Shown here piece after piece: positions 18,135 to 27,041 of a DNA stretch of 64,000 bases; position 1 is the stretch's first letter; each line of letters starts with the position of its first letter. The stretch covers positions 1 through 64,000 of the forward strand of contig NZ_FUXH01000006.1 in assembly GCF_900167225.1 (NCBI RefSeq), given 5' to 3'. The stretch is from Porphyromonas crevioricanis. GTDB lineage: Bacteria > Bacteroidota > Bacteroidia > Bacteroidales > Porphyromonadaceae. Both the position numbers and the translations under genes were made by a program. The notes under the pieces were generated by a model. It ran no database searches, was not told the origin of the DNA, and saw only the letters and a program-made list of their open reading frames with translations.

Positions 18135-19538
18135 TTATTCTTGTTTTGTTTTCTTCAAATTCCATTCCTGTTCGGCTCGGCGAGCTTGCCAGACGCCCAC
18201 GCTGTCCGTGCGGGTAAGACCATACTCCCCTATACGAGGTAAACGGATATTCAAGCCCGATGGTACTCTGTCAGGGTTGGATATGCGATTTTTATTGGCC
18301 CGGTAAATATACACCCAAAAAGCCTTGTCTCCATACTCTCGAAGGGCGATCTGATTGAGGCGTTCTCCCGGCTGGATACGCACCCAATGCGCATTTTCTG
18401 TATGCCTTTCCGTTGACTGAGAAGTCTCTATGATATTGGAAGTGGTCGAGGAAGTCGATATGGTAGATTCTTTGGTCTCTCCATTAGCAAGAGAAGCCGA
18501 TTTCATTGTATCACTGTCCGGTTTTAGATTCTGGTTAGCGGCAAGCATGGCAACCGTATCGGTTGAGGTTGTTTTCCTCGATTTTTCTTGTGGTATGATA
18601 GATTGGTTGGGGAGGTTTTCGCCCTTTTTCTTTTCTCCTTGAGAAGTGAAAAGAAAAAGGGCAGAAAGCAACAACAGAATTAAAAGAAGAACCAAGGCAA
18701 TCCATACCCATTGACTTTTCACAAGGTTACTTCCTTTCCGAGGATGCTCGATAGAGTCAGTGGGTGGCGTTTCTCTTTCCGGCTCCTCCGGATGTGTAAA
18801 TATCTCTTCTTCTTCCATTTGTACTTCAGTGTGTGGCAAGGCTATCTTTCTCTCTTCTGGCTGCTGCTCAGGAGAATTATCGAAGGGTATCTCCCGGGAG
18901 CTTTCATCAATGGAATACTCCTCTTTCTCGTCCTCTCTTCGCAGAAGAGAACAACGCTGCAGAGCTTCTTCTATACTTTCGAATGGCAAAGAGGGTGTGT
19001 CATCCAACTCCGCCTTTTCATGCAGCTCGACAGGGATAAATACAGAGAAAGCCCGATCTAAATACTCACATACCTCCCCCTGTGGCTCAAAACAAATCTC
19101 TCCCTCTTGTGCCCTGAAGAGTCCTATTTCGGGCCAAACAACAACTCTCTCCAGCTCTAAATCTCGAAGAAGCAACTCTCCCAAAATATTCCACCAGCGT
19201 TGGCAAACATCAAGGAGCAAGCCCGAAGTCTCACTCAAGGCTCGCACGAGTTGCTCATCAGGACAGAGCCTTTTGCTCGGCTTTGAGCAGAGACGCAGAT
19301 GAACACGGGGGGGAAGCAATATTCTTTTGCCATCGGGTAGCAGTGCAACAAACTCTCCCTTTGTCTCGCTCTCCCAGTATCCCAGTCCTTGTTGTCTAAT
19401 GGATTCACCTCTCTCCAACCGGACTTTCAGCTGTTCGCACAGACAAGATATCAGCAGCTCCGAGTGCGATACCGGCAGATATGATGCTGCAGAAAGACGA
19501 TTGAGCCAAAGCTCGTGTTGTAGGCTATTGCTCTCCAA
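18135..19538 (-). CDS. HU-like and LysM domain membrane protein
   Basis: A 467-residue protein with an unusual order. Residues about 20-90 look like an HU/IHF-type fold (LERGESIRQQGLGYWES, KRILLPPRVHLRL) and residues about 100-175 look like a second, divergent copy. An acidic stretch follows (about 180-270), then a membrane segment at 277-297 and a Ser/Thr-rich linker. A LysM domain ends the protein at about 385-435 (WVRIQPGERLNQIALREYG). The topology implied is cytosolic HU-like domains, a membrane anchor and a peptidoglycan-binding LysM in the periplasm. It lies between rimO (23 bp) and moxR (4 bp) in the Bat operon. HU-like domains in such Bacteroidota proteins need not bind DNA. Confidence 0.8.
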   Translation of the reverse strand: MESNSLQHELWLNRLSAASYLPVSHSELLISCLCEQLKVRLERGESIRQQGLGYWESETKGEFVALLPDGKRILLPPRVHLRLCSKPSKRLCPDEQLVRALSETSGLLLDVCQRWWNILGELLLRDLELERVVVWPEIGLFRAQEGEICFEPQGEVCEYLDRAFSVFIPVELHEKAELDDTPSLPFESIEEALQRCSLLRREDEKEEYSIDESSREIPFDNSPEQQPEERKIALPHTEVQMEEEEIFTHPEEPERETPPTDSIEHPRKGSNLVKSQWVWIALVLLLILLLLSALFLFTSQGEKKKGENLPNQSIIPQEKSRKTTSTDTVAMLAANQNLKPDSDTMKSASLANGETKESTISTSSTTSNIIETSQSTERHTENAHWVRIQPGERLNQIALREYGDKAFWVYIYRANKNRISNPDRVPSGLNIRLPRIGEYGLTRTDSVGVWQARRAEQEWNLKKTKQE

Positions 19539-19561
19539 AATGCTACACGTATATGAGGAGT

Positions 19562-20869
19562 CTATTCTATAGGTTCTGCATACAACTCAAAGGCTGTCGC
19601 ATCGGTCACAGAAACGGTAACAAACTGCCCTATCTCAAGATTTTTTCCCGGATATTCAGTGATCCAAACCTCGGGATCTACATCCGGAGAATCGTATTGA
19701 CTGCGCCCCACTGCATAGCCATCTTCTTTGCGATCGACTATGACTTTCAGAGAGGTATCGATTTTAGAACGCTGGATGGAGAGGGAAATCTCCTCTTGCA
19801 GAGCCATAAGCCTGTCGAGACGGTCTATCTTAACTTCGTTGGGGACGTCATCCTGATAGTGTTGATCGCACCAAGTGCCCTCTTCGTGCGAGTAGATAAA
19901 GGCTCCCATGCGTTCGAAACGAATGTCACGAACAAATTGCAGCAATTCTTGGAAATCTTCTTCCGTTTCACCCGGGTGTCCAACCATAAGTGTTGTACGC
20001 AGATGAATGCCTGGCACCTCTGCTCTTATTTTTCGGAGCAAGTTATAAGTGTCAGCGGAAGAGATATTTCGGCGCATCTGTTTGAGCATTCTATCGCTGA
20101 TGTGTTGCAAGGCTATATCCAGATAGTTGCAAATCTTGGGTTCTTCCCGAATGACGTCCAATAACTCATATGGGAAGTGGTGTGGGTAAGCATAGTGTAG
20201 GCGGATCCACTCGATTTCATCTATGCATACAAGTTGCCTTAGCAATTCGGGGAGTAAGGCTCGATGTCCATCCAAATCCATTCCGTAATAGGTGAGGTCT
20301 TGGGCTATCAGTTGTAGCTCTTTCACTCCGGCTAACGACAGTCTTTCGGCCTCTTGCAAAATCTCCTGCATGGGGCGAGAACGATACCTTCCTGTGATTT
20401 TTGGGATGATACAGTAGGAACAACTGCGATCGCAACCTTCGGCAATTTTCAAGTAGGCATAGTGAGACGGCGTTGTAAGCATACGGGTAGTTGCCTCTCT
20501 ATCGTAATAGGCCTTCCCTATGTCTCTGAGTAGCTGAGGCCAATCGAATTTCCCATACCAGCGATCTACGCCATCTAGCTCTTGCCCCAATTCATCACGG
20601 TAGCGTTCGCTCAGACATCCCATTACATAGACTGCTCCGACACGACCTCGCTTCTTCAGATCCAAAACCGTGAGAATCGTCTCAATGGATTCTTCCTTGG
20701 CAGCATCGATGAAACCACAAGTGTTGATCACAACAATTTCTCCATCAGGCTGTGCCGTATCGTGAGACACACGATAACCATTCAATGCAAACTGGCGCAT
20801 CAGACGCTCTGAATCGATCAAATTTTTGGAGCATCCGAGGGTGATTACGTCTACTTTGTTTCGCTTCAT
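19562..20869 (-). CDS. rimO: Ribosomal protein uS12 methylthiotransferase RimO
   Basis: A 435-residue radical-SAM methylthiotransferase. The N-terminal UPF0004 domain has the cluster cysteines C13, C51 and C85. The radical-SAM triad is C146-x3-C150-x2-C153 (CDRSCSYC), and a C-terminal TRAM domain covers about the last 65 residues. RimO adds a methylthio group to an aspartate of uS12; the rpsL gene in this window keeps the target Asp89 in VKDLPG. The start overlaps the ftsY stop by 4 bp. Confidence 0.95.
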   Translation of the reverse strand: MKRNKVDVITLGCSKNLIDSERLMRQFALNGYRVSHDTAQPDGEIVVINTCGFIDAAKEESIETILTVLDLKKRGRVGAVYVMGCLSERYRDELGQELDGVDRWYGKFDWPQLLRDIGKAYYDREATTRMLTTPSHYAYLKIAEGCDRSCSYCIIPKITGRYRSRPMQEILQEAERLSLAGVKELQLIAQDLTYYGMDLDGHRALLPELLRQLVCIDEIEWIRLHYAYPHHFPYELLDVIREEPKICNYLDIALQHISDRMLKQMRRNISSADTYNLLRKIRAEVPGIHLRTTLMVGHPGETEEDFQELLQFVRDIRFERMGAFIYSHEEGTWCDQHYQDDVPNEVKIDRLDRLMALQEEISLSIQRSKIDTSLKVIVDRKEDGYAVGRSQYDSPDVDPEVWITEYPGKNLEIGQFVTVSVTDATAFELYAEPIE

Positions 20870-21819
20870 TCGCCAAAGAGAGAATCGACAAACTCACGTT
20901 TGCGGAATACTTGCAAATCCTCTATCCCTTCACCCAGACCGATGTATTTTACCGGTATCTTAAATTCGTTGGATATACCTATTACCACTCCTCCTTTGGC
21001 TGTCCCATCAAGTTTGGTTACGGCCAAAGCATTGACCTCGGTGGCAATGCTGAATTGCCGGGCCTGCTCAAAGGCATTCTGCCCTGTAGAGCCATCGAGA
21101 ACTAACAGACACTCATGAGGAGCATCTGGGATGATTTTCTGCATTACACGACGAATTTTGCTCAACTCCTGCATCAGACCAACCTTATTGTGCAAACGTC
21201 CAGCTGTATCTATCAACACCACATCAGCGTTGTTGGAAACGGCACTGCTGAGTGTGTCGAAGGCCACAGAAGCGGGATCCGATCCCATCTGTTGTTTCAC
21301 GATCGGGACATCACAACGATCCGCCCATATTTGCAATTGCTCCACAGCAGCAGCTCGGAACGTATCGGCGGCCCCCAATACAACTTTCTTTCCCTGTGAT
21401 TTGAATTGATAAGCCAACTTGCCTATGGTTGTCGTTTTACCTACACCATTTACTCCTACGACCATAATCACATAGGGGCGAGATTGAGTTGGTAGCTCAA
21501 ATCGATCTCCATCGATTGTACCGTTTTCACTAAGCAGCGCTGCAATTTCCTCTCGTAAAATGCCGGTAAGCTCCGAAGTAGAGACATACTTGTCTCGTTT
21601 CACTCGCTCTTCAATTCTTTTGATGATAGTCAGAGTCGTATCTACACCAACATCGGAAGTGATGAGTATATCCTCCAGATTATCAAGCACTTCATCATCT
21701 ACCGTACTCTTTCCTATAATAGCACGACCAATCTGACCAAATACAGAAGTCTTGGTCTTACTTAAGCCCTCATCGAGGGTTTCCTTTTTCTTTTTATTGA
21801 AAAAGCCAAACAATCCCAT
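20866..21819 (-). CDS. ftsY: Signal recognition particle receptor FtsY
   Basis: A 317-residue SRP GTPase. It has the NG domain with a P-loop GVNGVGKTT (123-131), DTAGR, TKLDGTAKG and the C-terminal GLGEGIEDLQVF. The N-terminal acidic A domain of enterobacteria is absent, as is usual in this phylum. It docks Ffh-bound ribosomes (ffh is at 41.3 kb) at SecY (27.0 kb). It is the first gene of the ftsY-to-batE operon. Confidence 0.96.
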   Translation of the reverse strand: MGLFGFFNKKKKETLDEGLSKTKTSVFGQIGRAIIGKSTVDDEVLDNLEDILITSDVGVDTTLTIIKRIEERVKRDKYVSTSELTGILREEIAALLSENGTIDGDRFELPTQSRPYVIMVVGVNGVGKTTTIGKLAYQFKSQGKKVVLGAADTFRAAAVEQLQIWADRCDVPIVKQQMGSDPASVAFDTLSSAVSNNADVVLIDTAGRLHNKVGLMQELSKIRRVMQKIIPDAPHECLLVLDGSTGQNAFEQARQFSIATEVNALAVTKLDGTAKGGVVIGISNEFKIPVKYIGLGEGIEDLQVFRKREFVDSLFGE

Positions 21820-22544
21820 ATGCTTATTACTGAATGTCTAATCTGTGCAAAGATAAGCCTTTTGCCAACGGCTTTATGCCTAATTGGCTCTATACTAATA
21901 TATCAATAGCATGAGTTCGATATAAAGGAAATATATAAAGTCTATTTACACGCGTTTTCCGGCATTTATACGGCTTTCAGAAGGCTTTTTATCCCTCTTT
22001 GAGGTACTTCCGCCCCCCCTTCTATCCCAAGGATCATAGAAGGTCTAGAATTACAGCTACTTGTTGTCTCTGCTATGTGTTTCCTAAGATCGAACCGACG
22101 TATCGATAGAATAGTCTCCGTAGATCTCCAATACAACTGATCCCATATTCCAACATCATTCAACACCCTCTATTTGCTGCTTTTTTACTTAGTCTGTTTA
22201 GGCTCTGAGCATGCAAGAGAAAGAATCTCGTGCAAGACTCTCAATTTGCATCTCGTTTTATCAGATAGCCAATCCTTCAATCTTTCAAAAAGAGGATAAT
22301 GGGATACTTATATAAGTATCAATCTCGAAGGATAATAAAGAGTTTATGATTTCTCTATTTTAGCTTGAGCTTGCAAGGTTCCTTATCAGACAGTTGATCC
22401 CAACATGAACAAGAGAGACTTACTGCGAAAAAAGTCCTCTTTTAACTACCTGCCACTGAGATTGCAAACTATTTAAGGTCTCCAAAACTTTTTATTGGAC
22501 TTCAATAATTTTCGATACACGTCACTATTCTAGAACTCAGCACA
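21820..22544. other. Gene-free AT-rich stretch
   Basis: About 720 bp between the ftsY start and the rplQ terminator. I find no ORF with protein-like composition, no tRNA cloverleaf and no clear repeat. A 66-codon minus frame (21966-22166) has no recognisable features. The DNA is AT-rich with several T and A runs. Confidence 0.6.
21848..21855 (-). promoter_or_regulatory. Probable -7 box of the ftsY-bat operon
   Basis: The minus strand reads TATCTTTG, 29 nt before the ftsY ATG. No clear TTG lies at the usual distance upstream, so only the -7 element is supported. Confidence 0.45.
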
Positions 22545-22590
22545 AAAAATAGAAAAAGGGTTGCAAGACAACTATCCTGCAACCCTCTTC
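22545..22590 (-). terminator. Terminator of the ribosomal operon after rplQ
   Basis: Arms 22557-22565 and 22578-22586 (AGGGTTGCA) form a 9-bp stem, followed on the minus strand by TTTTTCTATTTTTTG. It lies 80 nt after the rplQ stop and ends the str-S10-spc-alpha transcript. Confidence 0.88.
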
Positions 22591-22666
22591 TCTATTCAAA
22601 TCTTCAAGTGCAACAGAGAATTTCCCTTTGTTCAACGAAGTAGTTCTTCTCTGTTGTATCTCTTTG

Positions 22667-23146
22667 TTACTCTTCTGTTGAAGTTTCCTGTTTCTCAGCA
22701 ACAGGAGCCTCGGCTTTCTTCGCACGAGAGCGACGTGTGCGCTTAGCCGCTGGCTTGCTGGCATCAGCTCCTTCTTTAGCCATGTGTGCATTATAATCCA
22801 CAAGCTCGATAAAGCACATGGCCGCAGCATCACCCAAACGATAACCGGTCTTGATAATACGAGTATATCCTCCAGGACGATCAGCCACTTTCTGAGAAAT
22901 ATCTCCAAAGAGCTCCTTCACTGCATACTTATTTCTCAACAAGGCAAATGCCATACGACGAGAATGAGTAGAGTCTGTCTTCGATTTTGTAATAATCGGC
23001 TCTACATATACCCGAAGGGCCTTAGCCTTAGCCACTGTAGTGAAAATGCGCTTATGCATGATCAATGAGGTGGCCATGTTTGAAAGCATAGCTTCGCGGT
23101 GGCTCTTAGTACGACCCAAGTGAGGTACTTTCTTATTGTGTCTCAT
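22667..23146 (-). CDS. rplQ: 50S ribosomal protein bL17
   Basis: 159 residues, starting [20 protein letters not shown], the universal bL17 N-terminus. The body runs to about residue 120, then a Bacteroidota-type Ala/Lys/Glu-rich tail. Last gene of the alpha block, 12 bp after rpoA. It sits near the exit-tunnel side of the large subunit. Confidence 0.97.
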   Translation of the reverse strand: MRHNKKVPHLGRTKSHREAMLSNMATSLIMHKRIFTTVAKAKALRVYVEPIITKSKTDSTHSRRMAFALLRNKYAVKELFGDISQKVADRPGGYTRIIKTGYRLGDAAAMCFIELVDYNAHMAKEGADASKPAAKRTRRSRAKKAEAPVAEKQETSTEE

Positions 23147-23158
23147 TGTTTTGAGGGT

Positions 23159-24157
23159 TTATTCTTTGTCTAACTTATATTTGCTAACGTCCATCCCAAA
23201 AGAGAGATTGCACTTCTCGAAAAGTTCTTCAAGCTCAGTCAGAGATTTACGACCAAAATTTCTAACCTTGAGCAGATCTGCCTTCGTACATTTCACCAGA
23301 TCACCCATAGTATCTACATCTGCTGCTCGAAGACAATTCAAGGCACGAACAGAGAGGTCAAACTCGGTAAGTGGTCGATTTAAAATCTCTTGCATCTCCA
23401 TATCCTCTTCGCTCAACTCAACAGCTTCTTCACTAACCTGTGCTTCTTCGACTACAGAGAAATTATTCTCAGCGAAGAGAGCAAAATGCTCGATCAAAAT
23501 CCCGGCAGCTTGGCTGAGAGCCTCTCTCGGGTGAATACTACCGTCTGTACTTACCTCCAACAAGAGCTTCTCAAAGTCCGTTTTCTGCTCCACACGGAAA
23601 TTCTCCACCACGCACTTCACATTGCGGATAGGCGTATAGATAGAGTCAATTGCAATCGTGTGGATTTCATCTGAATCAGATCGATTTTCATCAGCAGACT
23701 GATAGCCCCGTCCCTTCTTAATTGTCAACTCTATCTGCATAGAAGCTGATGGATCTAGATGACAAACCTCAAGGGAAGGATTCAACACAGTAAATCCGGT
23801 AAGTTGCTCATTCATATCCCCAGCCTTGAAAACCACCTTCTTCTCTATCTGAAGACGAATGGTTTCCTCGGAAACATCCGGTTGTAGCTGTTTGAAACGA
23901 ACTTGCTTAAGCTTAAGAATAATATTGGTGACGTCCTCCAATACACCCGGAATAGTAGCAAATTCATGATCTACCCCCTCTATCTTGATCGATGTAATAG
24001 CAAAGCCTTCCAAGGAGGACAATAATATGCGCCGAAGAGCATTACCAATAGTAATGCCATAGCCGGGCTCTAATGGTCGGAACTCAAACTTCGCGAAGGA
24101 GTCCGAAGCCTCCATCATCAATACACTGTCGGGTTTTTGAAATGCTAATATTGCCAT
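23159..24157 (-). CDS. rpoA: RNA polymerase alpha subunit
   Basis: 332 residues. The N-terminal dimerisation domain has [20 protein letters not shown]. The C-terminal alphaCTD has two helix-hairpin-helix elements ([20 protein letters not shown] and [15 protein letters not shown]). The linker between them is acidic. It lies 11 bp after rpsD. Confidence 0.98.
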   Translation of the reverse strand: MAILAFQKPDSVLMMEASDSFAKFEFRPLEPGYGITIGNALRRILLSSLEGFAITSIKIEGVDHEFATIPGVLEDVTNIILKLKQVRFKQLQPDVSEETIRLQIEKKVVFKAGDMNEQLTGFTVLNPSLEVCHLDPSASMQIELTIKKGRGYQSADENRSDSDEIHTIAIDSIYTPIRNVKCVVENFRVEQKTDFEKLLLEVSTDGSIHPREALSQAAGILIEHFALFAENNFSVVEEAQVSEEAVELSEEDMEMQEILNRPLTEFDLSVRALNCLRAADVDTMGDLVKCTKADLLKVRNFGRKSLTELEELFEKCNLSFGMDVSKYKLDKE

Positions 24158-24168
24158 GGTACTATGGA

Positions 24169-24774
24169 TTATTTAGAATACAATTCTACGATGAGCTGTT
24201 CACGAATCTCTTCAGGAATATCTGCGCGCTCGGGGATGTGCAACATCTTGCCACTCTTGCTAGATTCGTCCCACTCCAACCAAGGATACTTGCTGTGATT
24301 GAATCCAGCAAGGGCATCAACTACCACTTCCAAGCTCTTAGACTTCTCTCGAACTCCAACAACTTGACCTGGTTGAACAAAGTGAGAAGGGATATTCATC
24401 ACACGACCATCTAAAATTACATGGCGGTGAGTCACCAATTGACGAGCTGCAGCTCTGGTGGGTGCAATCCCCAAACGATAGACGACATTGTCCAAGCGTT
24501 GTTCCAACAATTGAAGCAACACCTCACCTGTTACCCCCTTACTACGCTGAGCCTTCTTAAACATGTTGCGGAACTGGCGTTCCAATACACCATATGTGTA
24601 CTTAGCCTTTTGCTTTTCACGCAACTGCAGACCATATTCACTCGTCTTACGGCGACGATTGTTCCCGTGTTGTCCGGGAGGATAATTCTTCTTAGAAAGA
24701 ACCTGATCCGGTCCGAAAATAGGAGCACCAAACTTACGTGCAATCTTACTTTTAGGTCCTGTATATCTTGCCAT
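24169..24774 (-). CDS. rpsD: 30S ribosomal protein uS4
   Basis: 201 residues with the uS4 start [16 protein letters not shown] and the S4 RNA-binding domain ([20 protein letters not shown]). It is preceded by an unusually long 286-nt gap after rpsK. In enterobacteria uS4 represses the alpha operon; whether it does so here is not known. Confidence 0.97.
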   Translation of the reverse strand: MARYTGPKSKIARKFGAPIFGPDQVLSKKNYPPGQHGNNRRRKTSEYGLQLREKQKAKYTYGVLERQFRNMFKKAQRSKGVTGEVLLQLLEQRLDNVVYRLGIAPTRAAARQLVTHRHVILDGRVMNIPSHFVQPGQVVGVREKSKSLEVVVDALAGFNHSKYPWLEWDESSKSGKMLHIPERADIPEEIREQLIVELYSK

Positions 24775-25060
24775 TATTTTCTTGTATTATAGAGCAGTGT
24801 CAGAGTCAATGTCTTTCTTCTACTTTCCATGATAGGAGGACTTGGTCTATGCCTAACCCAAACAGTCTGTGTGCAGCCGCGATTGACTAAAATATTGAGA
24901 GATGGTATAAGTATTGCTGGCTTAGACAATCTTTTTCACTCGACTAATTTTCTGGAGAGGCAAATAGTTTTTCCACCCTTGCGTCTTTTCCTCACAGAGT
25001 TTACTTAAACTCAACACAATGCTCAGTAAATGTTATTATCAAATGTGCTCAGTACCCAGA
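24775..25060 (-). other. Long rpsK-rpsD intercistronic region
   Basis: 286 nt inside an operon whose other gaps are mostly under 30 nt. It has no ORF on either strand that resembles a protein, no CAAAnnTA promoter box and no strong terminator hairpin. It is a candidate leader or RNA control site ahead of rpsD. Confidence 0.6.
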
Positions 25061-25447
25061 TCAAACTCTTCTACGCTTCGGAGGTCTGCATCCATTGTGG
25101 GGCATAGGAGTCACATCCACAATCTCTACTACTTCAATACCAAGACCATGCAAAGTACGAATAGCAGACTCGCGACCATTACCTGGTCCCTTCACAAAAA
25201 CCTTCACCTTTCTCATCCCTAAATCATAGGCAATCTTGCCGCAATCTTGGGCAGCCATCTGAGCAGCATAGGGTGTGTTCTTCTTGGAAGAACGAAAACC
25301 CATTTTACCGGCTGAAGACCAGCTAATTACCTGACCTTCGCTGTTGGCAATAGAGATGATGATGTTGTTAAAAGAAGAACTGATGTGGGCCTGCCCCATA
25401 GCATCAACTTTGACGGTTCTCTTTTTCGCGACTGTTTTTTTAGCCAT
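25061..25447 (-). CDS. rpsK: 30S ribosomal protein uS11
   Basis: 128 residues. Conserved uS11 core [16 protein letters not shown] and the C-terminus [14 protein letters not shown]. It lies in the platform of the small subunit. 10 bp after rpsM. Confidence 0.97.
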   Translation of the reverse strand: MAKKTVAKKRTVKVDAMGQAHISSSFNNIIISIANSEGQVISWSSAGKMGFRSSKKNTPYAAQMAAQDCGKIAYDLGMRKVKVFVKGPGNGRESAIRTLHGLGIEVVEIVDVTPMPHNGCRPPKRRRV

Positions 25448-25457
25448 ATCAACCTAT

Positions 25458-25838
25458 TTATTTGGTAGCTTTCTTCTTGTTTGCAACTGTCTTCTTCTTC
25501 CCCTTTCGTGTACGGGCATTATTCTTTGTGCTCTGACCACGCAGAGGCAAACCTATACGATGGCGTATTCCACGGTAGCACCCAATATCCATCAGGCGTT
25601 TGATATTCATCTGAACCTCAGATCTCAAATCTCCTTCAACCTTGTATTCCGCACCTATTACCTCTCGAATGGCAGCTGCTTGGTCGTCTGTCCAATCCTG
25701 GACCTTGATGTTCTCATCTACACCGGCTTTGGAAAGGATTTTGGCAGCACTGCTTCTTCCAATACCATAAATGTAGGTTAGGGCAATAGCCCCTCTTTTG
25801 TTTTGTGGCAAATCAACGCCAACAATTCTTATAGCCAT
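25458..25838 (-). CDS. rpsM: 30S ribosomal protein uS13
   Basis: 126 residues beginning [16 protein letters not shown]. It has the helix-hairpin-helix [14 protein letters not shown] and the basic tail [15 protein letters not shown] that reaches the tRNA sites. 40 bp after rpmJ. Confidence 0.97.
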   Translation of the reverse strand: MAIRIVGVDLPQNKRGAIALTYIYGIGRSSAAKILSKAGVDENIKVQDWTDDQAAAIREVIGAEYKVEGDLRSEVQMNIKRLMDIGCYRGIRHRIGLPLRGQSTKNNARTRKGKKKTVANKKKATK

Positions 25839-25878
25839 ATGTTAGTTTTGAGATTATTATTACCCCGAAAGGACGTAC

Positions 25879-25995
25879 TCATCCCTGACGTTGCTTAAAC
25901 TTGGGATTCTTCTTGTTAATTACATACAAACGCCCCTTGCGACGAACGATCTTACAGTCGTCCGAACGTTTCTTTATTGATGCTCTTACTTTCAT
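25879..25995 (-). CDS. rpmJ: 50S ribosomal protein bL36, zinc-free form
   Basis: 38 residues, from the ATG at 25993-25995 to the TGA at 25879-25881. It starts [19 protein letters not shown] and ends KFKQRQG. Only one of the usual four zinc ligands (Cys14) remains: position 11 is Ser and position 27 is Asn, so this is the C-minus form. It lies between infA (15 bp) and rpsM (40 bp), the usual place. Confidence 0.96.
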   Translation of the reverse strand: MKVRASIKKRSDDCKIVRRKGRLYVINKKNPKFKQRQG

Positions 25996-26010
25996 ATTGT
26001 GTTGTAACTT

Positions 26011-26229
26011 TTACTTGTACCTGAACGAGATACGGCCCTTGGACAAGTCATACGGACTCATCTCCACTTTCACCCTGTCTCCTGGCAATATCTTGATATA
26101 ATGCATACGCATCTTGCCAGAAATATGTGCTGTTATTTCATGTCCATTTTCCAGTTGAACCTTAAACATGGCATTAGACAGAGCTTCGAGAATAATACCG
26201 TCTTGTTCTATTGCGGGCTGTTTAGACAT
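26011..26229 (-). CDS. infA: Translation initiation factor IF-1
   Basis: 72 residues forming one S1-like OB fold ([39 protein letters not shown]). It binds the A site of the 30S subunit during initiation. 3 bp after map. Confidence 0.97.
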   Translation of the reverse strand: MSKQPAIEQDGIILEALSNAMFKVQLENGHEITAHISGKMRMHYIKILPGDRVKVEMSPYDLSKGRISFRYK

Positions 26230-26232
26230 ACT

Positions 26233-27018
26233 CTAGAATTCTTTTTCTCCTAATACTTCTTTGATGAAATCAAAAGACGAAAGTATACGAGGCATACCTT
26301 CTGTTATAGCAATACAATGCTCAAAATGAGCTGCAGGTCTATGGTCGCGAGTGCGAACAGTCCAACCATCTTTCTCAAAAATCACATTCCGAGCTCCAAG
26401 GGTAATCATTGGTTCTATACAGATACACATACCACCACGAAGCAGTGGCCCGCGATGAGGAGCTCCATAATTGGGGACTCCCGGAGCCTCATGCATCTTG
26501 CGACCAATACCATGCCCCTCAAGCTCTCGCACTACACCATAACCTCGTGATGTACAATAGCTCTCAACAGCATGGCCTATATCACCTACCCTCTTCCCTG
26601 CAATAGCCTGCTCGATCCCCTTAAAGAGAGACTCTTTAGTTGCAATAAGCAGAGAATGCACCTCTGGAGAGATTTCCCCAACAGCAAAAGTGTATGCAGA
26701 GTCTCCTGTAAAACCATTAAGTTTTGTGCCACAATCAACTGAAATGATATCACCCTCTTTGAGGATCTTCTTTTCGGAGGGTATACCATGCACCACATGA
26801 TCATTCACTGAGGTACACAAAGAGGCTGGGAATCCTCCATAACCAAGGAAAGCGGGAGCAGCACCATGGTCACAGATGAAATCATGAGCAATCTCATCCA
26901 AATGCTTAGTGCTAACTCCAGGTGCTATATGCTTAGCAACTTCAGCAAGGGTCATCCCTACAAGCTGGTTAGCTGCAAACATCAGCTCTATTTCCTCCTC
27001 TGTCTTGAGATAAATCAT
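26233..27018 (-). CDS. map: Methionine aminopeptidase type I
   Basis: 261 residues of the M24 family. Metal-ligand motifs are visible: His in FPASLCTSVNDHVVHG, VDCGTKLNGFTGDSA with two Asp ligands, GHGIGRKMHE, and the C-terminal Glu in EPM and Glu in ITEG. It removes the initiator methionine from new proteins. Its place between secY and infA is typical of Bacteroidota. Confidence 0.97.
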   Translation of the reverse strand: MIYLKTEEEIELMFAANQLVGMTLAEVAKHIAPGVSTKHLDEIAHDFICDHGAAPAFLGYGGFPASLCTSVNDHVVHGIPSEKKILKEGDIISVDCGTKLNGFTGDSAYTFAVGEISPEVHSLLIATKESLFKGIEQAIAGKRVGDIGHAVESYCTSRGYGVVRELEGHGIGRKMHEAPGVPNYGAPHRGPLLRGGMCICIEPMITLGARNVIFEKDGWTVRTRDHRPAAHFEHCIAITEGMPRILSSFDFIKEVLGEKEF

Positions 27019-27041
27019 CGAAAATCGGAGATTCTTTGTTT

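Noticed and set aside
21966-22166. 66-codon minus frame between ftsY and rplQ
   Set aside because: No family resemblance, no start-site context and isolated in AT-rich DNA.
24781-25060. A promoter inside the rpsK-rpsD gap
   Set aside because: No TAnnTTTG box on the minus strand; the one TTGAC/TATAAT-like pair has a 12-nt spacer, too short and of the wrong type for this phylum.
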